DNA of 64,000 bases, from contig NZ_JARXWF010000015.1 of NCBI RefSeq assembly GCF_029892605.1, positions 38,888 to 102,887 of the forward strand, given 5' to 3'. The translations under genes and the position numbers were made by a program. Positions within the stretch are counted from its first letter, which is position 1. The number at the start of each line of letters is the position of its first letter. The notes below the pieces were generated by a model. That model ran no database searches. It was not told where the DNA came from and saw only the letters and a list, made by a program, of their open reading frames with translations. The DNA is from Parabacteroides sp. PM6-13. GTDB taxonomy: Bacteria > Bacteroidota > Bacteroidia > Bacteroidales > Tannerellaceae. Positions 54,830 through 64,000 of the stretch are shown here, piece after piece.

Positions 54830-57048
54830 TTACGATCGACACACTTTCTATGGATTTTCGGATGGAAAACCTATCCTTCGCCCATGAACTGTATGGGGGA
54901 TGGGATTCTTTTTGCCGACATTCCGTGGAAAAGGTGATCGATGATATCTTGGACAGGTACGACAGAGAGAATGAGGTGATAGAGATAAACGGCCTCGATC
55001 TGGAGATCGGGCCGATTGCCGAAGAGGAGTTTTACGAGAAATTCCCAATCCTTTTGGCTCGCGCCTTACAAGAGAAATTCACAGCTCTTCTCCACAAACA
55101 ACAGGATCCTTTTCAGCAGGAGATACGCGTCATTCCACAAAGCTTTCATGAAAAGGAACTCTTCCTGTTTTTTCTTTTGAATGGTTATTTTCCTTCGGGC
55201 ATGGTAGTCACAGCCAATGAAAACCGGTCGTCGACACTTCTACGATCCATCTTGCAAACCCAAGAGAAGCCGGGCATACGGGAGATCCTTGCCGAACAAT
55301 GGCATCACAGCACCCTCTTCCGGAAGCGCTTTGTGATGCAATATGTCGATCAGGAATTGGAGGAGGTCACCGAACAGCTTCTGCCAAGCGAGAGTTCTTT
55401 CGTTGTTGCATACACCCGGACGGTGATTCAGACGCAACCCACGTCGGAATATCATCAGATAGCGCAAAGCGATTACCGGACGGTTGTTTGGCTGTTCGTG
55501 CTGTCTTACCTCTTGTATGATGGGAGTAGCGCTTTCTCGCGCAAACAGTTCATACATAAAACGCTTTCCGATCTGGCGGCTCATTACAACCTCGACAAAG
55601 AGATGTTATTGCGCTCCCTCAGTCTTTACCTAAAGAAGGCAAGTGATACGGAAAGCCATCAAACCTTATTGACGCTCTTATCCGATATCGGGGAAGAATT
55701 AGCTGTCGGAGAAACTCCATTTTCCCCGAATTCACCGGACGAAAAGGCTATTTTCGATCAAGAAAAAGAGAATCAGAAAGAGTTGTCTTTGCAACGAATA
55801 AAGCAACAGAAAGAACAACTGGAAGAGAAACAGAAAGAACAACAGAAAGAGCAACAACAACAACAACAACAACAGGAAGAAAAGAGGCTTCTCGAGCAAG
55901 AAAGACTAACTCCCTCACTCGGAAAACAGCATAGCGGAAACGCTTCGGCAACTGTTTCTGCGTCGGATTCAATGGAAGAAGGCAGAATACAAAAGGATCG
56001 GACTCCGGATAGTCAAGCCATAGAGAGAGCAAATAAGATGGGCGGAGAGAAGGATACGGAAGATATCATACAAAAACAAAAGAATAAAGAGACGCCTTTC
56101 GCAGCGAAGGATCTTATGAATACGGACGATCCCGACGAGGAGAAAGAAAAGAATATCGGGGTGGATAGCCTATGTAAAGAAGAGATTGAAGAGAAAGAGG
56201 CTATCAATCTCAAGGAAATAGAAGGAATAGAAGGAGAGAATTATCCTGTCAACTCCCCATCTTCAAAAGAAGAAGACGACGGTGAAGAAGAAGAAAAAGA
56301 AGGGAAATACGAAAAATACGAAAAAGAGACTGCTGCCAAACAAGCGAACGCGAATGCGAATGCGAACGCTAACACGAATGCGAACGCTAACACGAACGCT
56401 AACACAAACACAAACAACAATGTAAAGAAAAACCGCCTGGCCTTTAGTCGGGAGGATATACAGGATAAAGAGGCGTTCAAATGGATATCTTCCCCTTCGT
56501 TGAATGCGAAAGAGGCCAATCAATCGGTTGAAACCGACAGGCGTATCCATATTGAAAATGCCGGATTGGTATTGCTTTCCCCTTTTATCTCTCCCCTGTT
56601 TAAGCGGTTGAGCTATATCGAAGAGGGGCAATTCGTCCACATAGAAAAGCAGATACAGGCGATCTTCCTGTTGCAACACTTGCTCTATCCAAACGAAGAG
56701 AAATGGGCGGAGTATGCCTTGCCGCTCAATAAACTATTGACCGGCTTCCCACTTACGGAGGAGAGCCTGCCCGTATCGGTGGAGATTTCCCAACACGAAG
56801 CGGAGACCTGCGAATCATTGCTTACCGCATGCGGGCAGCAATGGGAGAAGATGAAAAACACCTCTTTGCAGTCTTTGCGCGAGGCGTTTCTGATACGCGA
56901 CGGCATATTAGAGCAAAAAGAGAACGGATGGCATCTGACAGTCGAAGAAAAGGCGTACGATCTGCTGTTGGATACAATCCCCTGGAGTTATACGCCCATC
57001 CGCTTTCGCTGGATGGAAGCACCATTATTTGTGAAATGGAGACAATAA
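54826..57048 (+). CDS. Tape-measure protein (CIS_TMP) with low-complexity inserts
   Basis: 740 residues from the ATG at 54,826 (MITIDTLSMDFRME). N-domain 1-300 (helical); C-domain from ~574 (IHIENAGLVLLSPFISPLFK, LLQHLLYPNEEKWAEYALPL) is the CIS tape-measure signature. Between them are about 250 residues of charged coil: a Gln/Glu/Lys run (326-360) and an Asn-Ala/Asn-Thr dipeptide tract (506-535) coded by near-tandem 6-bp repeats. The protein sets tube length; the repeat tract could change length by slippage. Overlaps the upstream stop (ATGA). Confidence 0.82.
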   Translation: MITIDTLSMDFRMENLSFAHELYGGWDSFCRHSVEKVIDDILDRYDRENEVIEINGLDLEIGPIAEEEFYEKFPILLARALQEKFTALLHKQQDPFQQEIRVIPQSFHEKELFLFFLLNGYFPSGMVVTANENRSSTLLRSILQTQEKPGIREILAEQWHHSTLFRKRFVMQYVDQELEEVTEQLLPSESSFVVAYTRTVIQTQPTSEYHQIAQSDYRTVVWLFVLSYLLYDGSSAFSRKQFIHKTLSDLAAHYNLDKEMLLRSLSLYLKKASDTESHQTLLTLLSDIGEELAVGETPFSPNSPDEKAIFDQEKENQKELSLQRIKQQKEQLEEKQKEQQKEQQQQQQQQEEKRLLEQERLTPSLGKQHSGNASATVSASDSMEEGRIQKDRTPDSQAIERANKMGGEKDTEDIIQKQKNKETPFAAKDLMNTDDPDEEKEKNIGVDSLCKEEIEEKEAINLKEIEGIEGENYPVNSPSSKEEDDGEEEEKEGKYEKYEKETAAKQANANANANANTNANANTNANTNTNNNVKKNRLAFSREDIQDKEAFKWISSPSLNAKEANQSVETDRRIHIENAGLVLLSPFISPLFKRLSYIEEGQFVHIEKQIQAIFLLQHLLYPNEEKWAEYALPLNKLLTGFPLTEESLPVSVEISQHEAETCESLLTACGQQWEKMKNTSLQSLREAFLIRDGILEQKENGWHLTVEEKAYDLLLDTIPWSYTPIRFRWMEAPLFVKWRQ

Positions 57049-57080
57049 ATAGATTGATTAATAAATTAAAATTTAACACG

Positions 57081-57734
57081 ATGAAAAAGGTAAGTATTCT
57101 ATTAAGTATGTTGTTCCTGACGCTGTCGTTGGCAGCACAAAACAACGCGGAGACAAACAAGCAGCCAGCTCCGAAGGTTCTTAGTCACAAGGCTACGGTC
57201 GTTTATGCCAAAAACTCTACGGAACAATGGTCCGCGTCAAGACTGTTCTCAGGTGAAACCGCCGAACTGATCGAAGATCATTGGGCAGAGAAAGGACCAA
57301 ACCCCGAGTTTATTATCGACCTGGGGAGGATGTGTATGATTTCCGAATTCCGGATTATCGACTCCAAGGCTTTGCGTAAGAACTTTCCCAATATCTCCGA
57401 TTATTTCATTTATGTATCTGAAACCATCGACAAAAAGGATCCCTTGCAAACGACCTGGACCCAGGTGGTAAACGCTGTGGGGCAGGATGAGGACTATAAA
57501 CGTAACTCCATCACGCCGACCAAAGGGCGTTATGTTCGTTTTATGGCTAAACTACCTGCCAAAGATACTGTCCGTTTGTATCGTTTCGAGGTGTGGGGCG
57601 ATGATAATGTTGTCCCAGGAGTGGTTGAAAAGATAAAAAACAATAACAACTGGATATGGATAAGCCTTCTGGTACTGATCGTACTTGCCGGAGGTGCCTT
57701 CTTCTTTTTCAAGCGGAAAGAATTCCGTATCTAA
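57081..57734 (+). CDS. Exported discoidin-like (F5/8 type C) membrane protein
   Basis: 217 residues from the ATG at 57,081 with signal peptide (MKKVSILLSMLFLTLSLAAQ). Middle (about 35-180) is discoidin-like: YAKNSTEQWSASRLFSGET, PEFIIDLGRMCMISEFRIID, GRYVRFMAKLPAKDTVRLYRFEVWG. Then one membrane helix (WIWISLLVLIVLAGGAFFFF) and a KRKEFRI tail. It is the only exported, membrane-anchored protein of the cluster, 32 bp after the tape measure and 12 bp before the effector. Could hold the particle at the membrane, or assist loading or release. No homologue in Afp/PVC that I know. Confidence 0.72.
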   Translation: MKKVSILLSMLFLTLSLAAQNNAETNKQPAPKVLSHKATVVYAKNSTEQWSASRLFSGETAELIEDHWAEKGPNPEFIIDLGRMCMISEFRIIDSKALRKNFPNISDYFIYVSETIDKKDPLQTTWTQVVNAVGQDEDYKRNSITPTKGRYVRFMAKLPAKDTVRLYRFEVWGDDNVVPGVVEKIKNNNNWIWISLLVLIVLAGGAFFFFKRKEFRI

Positions 57735-57746
57735 AACCATCGCCTT

Positions 57747-59696
57747 ATGAAAACCCAGGAGAAAAAGCCTGAAGCGGTTTCACATACGTTGCAGGCCAAG
57801 AGCGGAAAAACCCATCAACCGCCTGCAACCGCTGTGTTGCAGGCCTACAAAGAGGGTGTTATCCAGCGTGAAGCAAACGAGGAGGAAGAACCTCTGCAGA
57901 TGAAAAATAACCAGACCGGCCTGCCCGACAACCTGAAGTCGGGCGTAGAGGCGCTCTCAGGATATAGTATGGACGACGTGCGTGTGCATTTCAACTCTTC
58001 GCAACCCGCCCAATTCCAGGCCCTGGCATACACCCAGGGCACAAATATCCATGTAGCGCCCGGTCAGGAACAACACCTGGCCCACGAAGCCTGGCACGTT
58101 GTCCAGCAAAAGCAGGGCCGCGTCCAGCCGACGATGCAAATGAAAGGCATCAACGTCAACGACGACGAAGGACTGGAACGCGAGGCGGATGAGATGGGTA
58201 TGGAGGCGATGAGCGGAGGATTCAGTGGCTCTTTGCAAAGGAAAGCGGTAGGGAATCAGGCGGGCTGTATGCAGCGAAGGCCGATTCCTCAGGGACCTCG
58301 GAACAGAAATGTTAGTAATTTTATAAAACAAAAATATTCTAAAAACTACAATAATGGCTTAGGGCACTTTAATGCTCTTTATAATCCTAAAGCGAAAACA
58401 TTAAACATTACTCTTCCGGTTCATTTTCCAGTGACACCCGGTGTTCAAATAGCCACAGAAGAAGGGCGAGCAATTTTTGACGGAGCCATGCCGCCAACTT
58501 ATAAAGCAAAATTCAAAGAAGCTGTTCGAGACAAATGGAGTAGAAAACACCTTATTACAACAACAGCCGAACGCAATTCTGCAGAAACTGGGAGCAATCT
58601 TTGGCAATCGAAATTAAATCCGGTTACTGTGTACGTTACAGTTGAAGAAAAAGCGAATCCCGGTGAATCATATTTTTCAATTAAACATAACAACTCTATA
58701 GGTTTTAGCAATGTTAGCCAAAGTGATTCAGGAGAAGGTACAGTACATTTAGCAGAAGGAGCTTATCATCAAACACTCATAAGCCAAAATCCTCAAGATC
58801 CAAGAGTCAATCCTTATATGATAAAATTAGGAGATAAATTCAATACCTACGCACATGAAGCAGGGCACATGTTCGGACTCGATGATGAATATCAGGTAAG
58901 AGAAGATAATTTTAGTTGGAAATTGAGCGATGGAGGCTTTAAGGCTTACGATGAGATTGCGCGAAGAACTGTTGAACAGCCAAATACAAATAAATATATC
59001 CGCTTCAATTTTAGAGAGAGTGAATTTATGTTGATCGATCTCGATATCTTTAAAGAAACTGGCTTTTGGGAAAACACTTCCCCAAGACAAGCACTCATAG
59101 CACCTCCTCTACCCATTCCTTCTATTTTAGGGAATACACCTCTATATTACTCATTAAATAATACATATTATAGAGAACACTCTAGATTTCACAGAGAAAA
59201 ACTCAATAGTAGTCAAACTGAGTGGCAGCATCCGGTTACGGATCAAAATATATCTCTAATTGAAAGAAATAGAGGATTTATCAACGGGAATATACAATCT
59301 CCTATTACTATATTAAATACAACAGACGGTCTGCTTTACTGTAACAGTACTAATGTCCCATTAATGTTATGGAAAAAAGAAGGCAACCTTTGGTCTCGAT
59401 ATAATGACCCTGTTGAAAACAAACAAGGTGATTATTCCGCTATAAGAGGGTTCCATACCACACATCATGCCCTAACAAGTCAAATTATTGGAGAAAATTA
59501 TGCTAATTTGTTGGCGGTTATGGATAATGAACTTTTGTGGAATGACTCCTTAATGGCCGCAGGAGAGTATATAAGGAGGCGTCACTACGTCACCTTTGTC
59601 GACGCTCTTGTTCAAGGTATTCAGATTGTTTACAAAGTAGCGGAAGATCAAGATCCCAATGCCCCAAATCAAGTAGAAGACTGGACTATCGGATAA
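57747..59696 (+). CDS. eCIS effector: DUF4157 domain plus C-terminal zinc metallopeptidase-like module
   Basis: 649 residues, no signal peptide. The N-terminal eCIS-core (DUF4157) domain is about 58-160 ([20 protein letters not shown], then HEAWHVVQQ at 113-121, then EREADEMG). After a short linker (~165-188) the C-terminal ~460 residues carry [13 protein letters not shown] (370-382), a zincin HExxHxxGxxD with an extra acidic pair. The DNA turns strongly AT-rich at about 58,300, exactly at the module joint, so the C-terminal toxin looks acquired separately. DUF4157 proteins are the typical cargo of eCIS. Target unknown. Confidence 0.88.
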   Translation: MKTQEKKPEAVSHTLQAKSGKTHQPPATAVLQAYKEGVIQREANEEEEPLQMKNNQTGLPDNLKSGVEALSGYSMDDVRVHFNSSQPAQFQALAYTQGTNIHVAPGQEQHLAHEAWHVVQQKQGRVQPTMQMKGINVNDDEGLEREADEMGMEAMSGGFSGSLQRKAVGNQAGCMQRRPIPQGPRNRNVSNFIKQKYSKNYNNGLGHFNALYNPKAKTLNITLPVHFPVTPGVQIATEEGRAIFDGAMPPTYKAKFKEAVRDKWSRKHLITTTAERNSAETGSNLWQSKLNPVTVYVTVEEKANPGESYFSIKHNNSIGFSNVSQSDSGEGTVHLAEGAYHQTLISQNPQDPRVNPYMIKLGDKFNTYAHEAGHMFGLDDEYQVREDNFSWKLSDGGFKAYDEIARRTVEQPNTNKYIRFNFRESEFMLIDLDIFKETGFWENTSPRQALIAPPLPIPSILGNTPLYYSLNNTYYREHSRFHREKLNSSQTEWQHPVTDQNISLIERNRGFINGNIQSPITILNTTDGLLYCNSTNVPLMLWKKEGNLWSRYNDPVENKQGDYSAIRGFHTTHHALTSQIIGENYANLLAVMDNELLWNDSLMAAGEYIRRRHYVTFVDALVQGIQIVYKVAEDQDPNAPNQVEDWTIG

Positions 59697-59702
59697 CCCC
59701 CT

Positions 59703-61040
59703 ATGCACCCCCACACCCTCTACCTCCACCGTGTCTTACACACTCTCCTGTCCCTTTACTTGGGGCAGGAGAGTGAGTATGCCTCTATGCGTGATATACC
59801 TTTGCCGGAGAGTCGGTGGTTGGAGGAGGTGTTGCCGGGGCAGGAGGTAAACTTTGAGGAGCGGGTGGTGTTGCTACTTGCCTTGATGCCGCATATTCAT
59901 CCGCAGACATTGGATCTGTTTTTTATTCAGAATAAAAACTTCGATCGCCCCTTTACTGAGTTTGGCGGATGGAAGGGACTCTCGCATGGCGGCTTCCTTC
60001 CGACCGGTGAAACCGCGGTTTTTCTGCTTTCCGGGCAGGAGGCGGAGAGGCGCGGGGAGGTGATACGCTTGTTTGATAAGGATCATTGGTTTTACACCCG
60101 CGACATCCTGCGCCTGGAAGGGCATGCGTCGGGCGAACCGCTACTGAGCGGGCGGTTGGTCGTTTCGGACGATTTCCTCTCGCGCATACTCTACGGACGG
60201 GAGTTTCATCCCGATTACAGCACGAACTTCCCCGCCAAACGCATCACTACCCGGCTGGCCTGGGACGATCTGGTGCTTCCGTATAATCTTTGCGAAGAGT
60301 TGAATAACATATCCACCTGGCTAAAGAACGAAGAATCTATCCGCCAGCGGTGGCAACTCGACCGTATTATCAAACCCGGTTTCCGCTGCCTCTTCTACGG
60401 CCCTTCGGGAACGGGAAAGACCCTGACCGCTACCCTGTTGGGCAAGCGCAACGCGATGGAGGTCTACCGCATCGATCTCTCGATGGTTGTCTCCAAATAT
60501 ATCGGTGAAACCGAGAAAAACCTTGCTGGCATATTCGACCGGGCGGAACATCGCAACTGGATTCTTTTCTTCGATGAGGCCGACGCCCTGTTCGGCAAAC
60601 GCACCCAGACACAATCATCGAACGACCGCCATGCCAACCAGGAGGTAGCCTACCTCTTGCAGCGGGTGGAAGATTTCCCGGGCATGGTGATTCTGGCCAG
60701 CAATATGAAAGAGAATATCGACGACGCCTTCCTGCGCCGTTTCCAGTCGGTGCTCTATTTCCCCGTGCCCGACGAACGCCTGCGCCTGCAGCTTTGGCAA
60801 AAGATGATACCGGCGGAATGGATCGGAAAGAACGAAGATTTGCTTTCTTACGCCGCCTCTTTCACACTTTCCGGCGGCAGCATGGTCAATGTCATTCAAC
60901 ACTGTGCCATCAAACTCAGCCAACAACCCACCCCGCTCCTTACGTCGGAGATACTACGCGCGGCGATCGTCAAAGAACAGGCGAAAGAGGGGAAGAATAT
61001 ACCTAAAAATCCAACGTCAACTGCTCCGGTAATAAGGTGA
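59703..61040 (+). CDS. AAA+ ATPase of the eCIS (Pvc15-like)
   Basis: 445 residues: helical N-domain (1-190), then AAA+ core with Walker A GPSGTGKT (233-240), Walker B ILFFDE (287-292), sensor [11 protein letters not shown] and arginine-finger region [10 protein letters not shown]. The homologue is needed for assembly or cargo loading. Starts 6 bp after the effector gene; last gene of the operon. Its end overlaps rnhB convergently by 38 bp. Confidence 0.93.
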   Translation: MHPHTLYLHRVLHTLLSLYLGQESEYASMRDIPLPESRWLEEVLPGQEVNFEERVVLLLALMPHIHPQTLDLFFIQNKNFDRPFTEFGGWKGLSHGGFLPTGETAVFLLSGQEAERRGEVIRLFDKDHWFYTRDILRLEGHASGEPLLSGRLVVSDDFLSRILYGREFHPDYSTNFPAKRITTRLAWDDLVLPYNLCEELNNISTWLKNEESIRQRWQLDRIIKPGFRCLFYGPSGTGKTLTATLLGKRNAMEVYRIDLSMVVSKYIGETEKNLAGIFDRAEHRNWILFFDEADALFGKRTQTQSSNDRHANQEVAYLLQRVEDFPGMVILASNMKENIDDAFLRRFQSVLYFPVPDERLRLQLWQKMIPAEWIGKNEDLLSYAASFTLSGGSMVNVIQHCAIKLSQQPTPLLTSEILRAAIVKEQAKEGKNIPKNPTSTAPVIR

Positions 61041-61602
61041 ATGTTTTCCGGTGAAATGGGGAAATTCCGATGCGTCGGATCGCTTCGCGGTGGGCGCGGG
61101 TAGGGTATCCATTGTTCTTCTCCCACTCATACCCGGGGTATTGCCGCGCCAGTTCATCCATATAATCATCGCGATAGGTCTTGGCAAGAATGGAAGCAGC
61201 CGCGATCGGCAGGTATTTGCCATCGCCTTTGACCACCGTGGTATGTCCGATGCCCGGATAGGGTGTGAAGCGGTTGCCATCGATCAAGAGGTGATCCGGC
61301 TGTAGCTTTAACTGTTCGATCGCCCGGTGCATCGCCAGGAAAGAGGCATTCAGAATATTGATGCGATCGATCTCCTCCGGCGTGACCACCCCGACAGCCC
61401 ATGCCAATGCCTGCTCTTCGATGATTGGTCGCAGGGCATACCGTTTCTTCTCGCTCAGCTGCTTGCTGTCGTTCAGTTCCTCGCAGGCAAAATCCTTCGG
61501 CAAAATCACCGCGGCGGCAAACACCGCGCCTGCCAGGCATCCACGTCCGGCCTCATCACAACCGGCTTCAATTCTCAGGGGGTCTATGTATGGTAAAAGC
61601 AT
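61003..61602 (-). CDS. rnhB: Ribonuclease HII
   Basis: 199 residues from the ATG at 61,602 ([21 protein letters not shown]). GCDEAGRG (Asp16, Glu17) and later LLIDGNRF and [12 protein letters not shown] are the catalytic blocks. Cuts RNA in RNA-DNA hybrids and single ribonucleotides. An upstream frame to 61,695 lacks support, because the VanZ-like gene ends at 61,605. Overlaps the eCIS ATPase gene end. Confidence 0.95.
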   Translation of the reverse strand: MLLPYIDPLRIEAGCDEAGRGCLAGAVFAAAVILPKDFACEELNDSKQLSEKKRYALRPIIEEQALAWAVGVVTPEEIDRINILNASFLAMHRAIEQLKLQPDHLLIDGNRFTPYPGIGHTTVVKGDGKYLPIAAASILAKTYRDDYMDELARQYPGYEWEKNNGYPTRAHREAIRRIGISPFHRKTFTLLPEQLTLDF

Positions 61603-61604
61603 TC

Positions 61605-61994
61605 TTAATTCTTCATTAAAAGCGGCCTTAAAATGTACCAGGCAATGGCTGTCGCCGTAAGCACTCCCGCACTGTTTGCCAGGAAATCGAGCCATTCGCC
61701 ACCCCGGTAATGGGTGAGGTATTCCTGACCAATCTCCACCAGCCCGCTAAAGAGGATAGGGCAGAGGGTTGCTCCGATCAGTCCTCGGCGAAAGCGCACT
61801 TTCTCCTTCCGGTGGTTCCAAAGAAACTCCAGCCATAAAACGCCCGATAGTCCGCCATACATACAAAAATGCACCAGTTTATCGATCCCCGCGAAAAGAG
61901 GAATCGTGAGGCTGGGCGGCTTAAAGAAGGAGAGGTAGACCACTACCAGAAGCACCGCCAGCGAGAAAGGATACGTACGGATATAATACCACAT
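61605..61994 (-). CDS. VanZ-like membrane protein
   Basis: 129 residues, four membrane helices; [20 protein letters not shown] and [24 protein letters not shown] match VanZ family signatures (H in the second helix, GxxEIxQ, R, D-x-x-A-N). Function of non-glycopeptide VanZ relatives is unclear. Lies between sufS (14 bp gap) and rnhB (2 bp gap), so part of one operon. Confidence 0.82.
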   Translation of the reverse strand: MWYYIRTYPFSLAVLLVVVYLSFFKPPSLTIPLFAGIDKLVHFCMYGGLSGVLWLEFLWNHRKEKVRFRRGLIGATLCPILFSGLVEIGQEYLTHYRGGEWLDFLANSAGVLTATAIAWYILRPLLMKN

Positions 61995-62008
61995 CGCAGG
62001 AGGGGAGA

Positions 62009-63223
62009 TTAAAACATCTTACGCACACGTTCAATTCCTTCCGCCAGGATGTCTATCTCCTCTTTCGTATTGTAGAACGCGAAAGAGGCCCGCACCGTAC
62101 CCTCAATGCCGAAACGTTGCATCAGCGGCTGCGCGCAATGATGGCCCGTACGCACGGCAATGCCCAATCGGTCGAGCAACATGCCCATATCGTAATGATG
62201 AATATCGCCAACTAAGAACGAAATCACACCACTCTTCTGCTCCGCTTCGCCGAATATACGCATGCCGTCGATCTCTTTCAGGCGTTGGGTCGCGTAGGTC
62301 AACAACTCATGTTCGTAGGCCGCGATCTTGTCGATCCCGATGGCCGACACATAATCGAGCGCTTCCGCCAGTGCCGTGCTGCCGATATAATCGGGTGTTC
62401 CGGCTTCAAATTTATAGGGTAGTTCATTGAATACCGTCTTCTCGAATGTCACCGTCGCGATCATTTCTCCTCCTCCCTGATAGGGGGGGATGCGGTCGAG
62501 CCATTCCTCTTTGCCATATAATACACCCATGCCTGTCGGGCCGTAGATCTTATGGGCGGAGAAGGTATAAAAGTCAGCATCCAGCTCCTGCACATCCACC
62601 GCTATATGAGGCACCGACTGGGCACCGTCGATCAGGACAGGCACCTCCCGACCATGCGCCTCCGCGATGATCTCTTTCACCGGATTGATCGTGCCCAATA
62701 CGTTGGAGACATGAGTGACCGATACCAGACGGGTGCGCTCGGAGAACAACGCGCGGTAGGCGTCCATATCCAGTTCGCCCCGGTCGTTGACAGGTATCAC
62801 CTTGATAGCAATCCCCTTGCGAGCCGCTTCCAACTGCCAGGGAACGATATTGGAATGATGCTCCATGACGGAGACAATCACCTCATCGCCCGCCTGCATA
62901 CATCCTTCGGTAAAGCCGGAAGCCACCAGATTGATTGCCTCGGTTGTTCCCCGGGTGAAGATAATCTCGTTGGAAGAACGAGCATTCAGAAAACGCTGTA
63001 CCGTGCGGCGCGCCCCCTCATGGGCTTCCGTCGCCTCCTGGCTCAGAAAATGCACGCCTCGGTGCACGTTGGCATTGACATTGTAATAACCGTTTTCGAT
63101 CTTCTCCACCACCTGCCGGGGTTTCTGCGTTGTCGCCGCATTATCCAGATAGACAAGTTGTTTATCATAGACCTTCTTGGAAAGGATCGGGAAGTCTTCC
63201 CGTATTTTGTTTATATTCAACAT
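62009..63223 (-). CDS. sufS: Cysteine desulfurase SufS
   Basis: 404 residues, PLP-dependent class V. PLP Lys225 (FSAHKIYGPTG), persulfide Cys363 (RTGHHCAQPL), N-terminal YLDNAATTQKP. Supplies sulfur for Fe-S cluster assembly with the SUF scaffold. A TATCTTTG box at 63,245-63,252 is 21 bp before the start. Usually next to sufBCD, which are not in this window; here it leads vanZ-like and rnhB. Confidence 0.95.
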   Translation of the reverse strand: MLNINKIREDFPILSKKVYDKQLVYLDNAATTQKPRQVVEKIENGYYNVNANVHRGVHFLSQEATEAHEGARRTVQRFLNARSSNEIIFTRGTTEAINLVASGFTEGCMQAGDEVIVSVMEHHSNIVPWQLEAARKGIAIKVIPVNDRGELDMDAYRALFSERTRLVSVTHVSNVLGTINPVKEIIAEAHGREVPVLIDGAQSVPHIAVDVQELDADFYTFSAHKIYGPTGMGVLYGKEEWLDRIPPYQGGGEMIATVTFEKTVFNELPYKFEAGTPDYIGSTALAEALDYVSAIGIDKIAAYEHELLTYATQRLKEIDGMRIFGEAEQKSGVISFLVGDIHHYDMGMLLDRLGIAVRTGHHCAQPLMQRFGIEGTVRASFAFYNTKEEIDILAEGIERVRKMF

Positions 63224-63364
63224 ATTTCCTTCATTTTACCATGGCAAAGATAGCTATTTAAGCGCAAGTGAAGGAATCTGATGGGAGATTTTGCCGAAAT
63301 CCGGCTTTGAAAGGGCTAAAATCAGTCCATATTTTGATGAATAGACAATCGTTTTCCGAAGGAT

Positions 63365-63548
63365 GTAGAGGTAAATGTTAAAATACAAAATGTAAGCAAA
63401 AAACGCATTTTGCTTTACAATATGATACGTTAAAAAGTGTTACTCGCCTGACTAATTTTAAATACCCCTACGTTTTTGGAAAAATAGTCGGGCGTTTTTG
63501 ACAAAATGTCAATCGCAGATCGCTTAGCCGAAGGCGTAAAGCAAAATG
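63365..63548 (-). repeat. Dispersed upstream element, copy 3
   Basis: Minus-strand copy, nearly the same as the one at 14,238-14,411 over its length, including the flanking TTTTGCTTTACGCxTTCG segment that copy 2 lacks. It points at sufS, 141 bp away. Confidence 0.82.
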
Positions 63549-63608
63549 ACTTTAAGGGCTTTGAGGTCTTTGAGGCCCTCAAAGACTTTAACGCCTCCCA
63601 AATTAGGA

Positions 63609-63904
63609 ATCTTCCAATTTTGGAAAGATTGAAGATTTTTAAGTGAGGATTTTAGCGACAAAGACTCTCCTCCTTGGTCTCCCTCCACCCCGCCCTACGG
63701 GCACCCCTCCTCAGGCAGAAGGGGAAAGAGTACCTGAACGAAGTGAGGGGGAGGTGGTTGGTATATTATATGTCATTGGATGTCAATAAATAGAAAAAGG
63801 ATCCAACCACCTCCCGGCTCGTACCTCGCCGTACTCCTCCTTCTCAAAGGAGGAGAGTCTTTGTCGCTATGTTTGTGTATCTCTTTATCTTCCAATTTTG
63901 GAAA
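63609..63904. repeat. MITE-like unit with 22-bp inverted ends
   Basis: Perfect 22-bp inverted repeat at 63,654-63,675 and 63,847-63,868 (AGCGACAAAGACTCTCCTCC...), with an inner 13-bp inverted repeat at about 63,749-63,761 and 63,803-63,815 (GGGAGGTGGTTGG). Outside, an 18-bp direct repeat ATCTTCCAATTTTGGAAA occurs at 63,609-63,626 and 63,887-63,904. No coding capacity. The remainder to 64,000 shows no gene. Confidence 0.7.
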
Positions 63905-64000
63905 ATTTGAAGGAACGGAGATAAAATGGCTGAAAGCCACAATGGGCCTGAAGGGCCGAGTCCCGGAGGGACGAAGACTTAGCCCACGGGTAAGCAGACT

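Noticed and set aside
56341..56430. Short-repeat array resembling CRISPR
   Set aside because: The repeats are 6-bp in-frame units coding Asn-Ala/Asn-Thr inside the tape measure; there are no spacers and no cas genes.
42232..61040. Type VI secretion system
   Set aside because: VgrG-like and tube proteins are present, but there is a single sheath gene rather than a TssB/TssC pair, no TssJ/L/M membrane complex and no ClpV. DUF4255, DUF4157, the CIS tape measure and the Pvc15-type ATPase define an eCIS.
42232..61040. Contractile-tailed prophage
   Set aside because: No capsid, portal, terminase, integrase or lysis genes; tail-like genes only, with an AAA+ ATPase and DUF4157 cargo.

Overview
The window looks like a chromosomal segment of a gut-type Bacteroidales, with Parabacteroides as the likely genus (a guess from gene content; no rRNA is present). 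The grounds are a SusC/SusD pair with a FecR anti-sigma factor and an ECF sigma factor, BspA-type leucine-rich repeats, Bacteroidetes-type promoter boxes (TTTG / TAnnTTTG), a GH3-family adenylate-forming enzyme, LptD and a Bacteroidetes-type nucleoside kinase. The centrepiece is a complete-looking extracellular contractile injection system (eCIS, the Afp/PVC/AlgoCIS/BIS class) at 42.2-61.0 kb.

Layout. 1-10.8 kb is a loosely packed accessory-type stretch: partial alanine/Na+ symporter, a 15-repeat LRR protein, a small esterase, a tiny secreted repeat protein, an orphan XRE regulator, N-formylglutamate amidohydrolase, a truncated ADP-ribosylglycohydrolase, a BspA-like protein with a DNA-binding-like partner, an OMP/lipoprotein pair, a self-contained Fic protein with a repeat-rich promoter, and a broken transposase beside tRNA-Lys(UUU). 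11-14 kb holds an AI-2E-type permease and PBP4. 14.4-24.6 kb is a small polysaccharide utilisation locus (FecR, SusC with STN domain, SusD, GH2, terminator, ECF sigma). 24.6-38 kb holds PAP2, GH3, a toxin-antitoxin pair, a surface-repeat protein with a LytS/LytTR system whose first kinase is degenerate, a nucleoside kinase, a Na/Pi transporter, an S41 protease and a second AI-2E-type permease. 38.2-41.6 kb holds lptD and an HD-domain gene.

The eCIS (42,232-61,040) is one uninterrupted + strand run: Pvc16-like cap (DUF4255), unknown 222-aa protein, sheath, two tube proteins, a 54-aa DUF5908-like protein, LysM-type tube/spike adaptor, VgrG-like spike, PAAR tip, gp25 wedge, baseplate J-like wedge, fibre-like protein, second wedge protein, tape measure, an exported discoidin-like membrane protein, a DUF4157 effector carrying a second zinc-protease motif on a visibly AT-rich C-terminal module, and an AAA+ ATPase. 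Together these would build a sheathed tube loaded with the DUF4157 protein. The discoidin-like membrane protein and the effector's C-terminal module are the parts I find hardest to match to well-described systems. Downstream, rnhB, a VanZ-like gene and sufS run convergently.

Intergenic DNA is rich in structured repeats. A 140-185 bp element occurs three times (14.2, 41.7 and 63.4 kb), each time upstream of and co-oriented with a gene. A 47-bp hairpin occurs in two identical copies (0.7 and 31.9 kb). There are also several large palindromes and one MITE-like unit near the right end.
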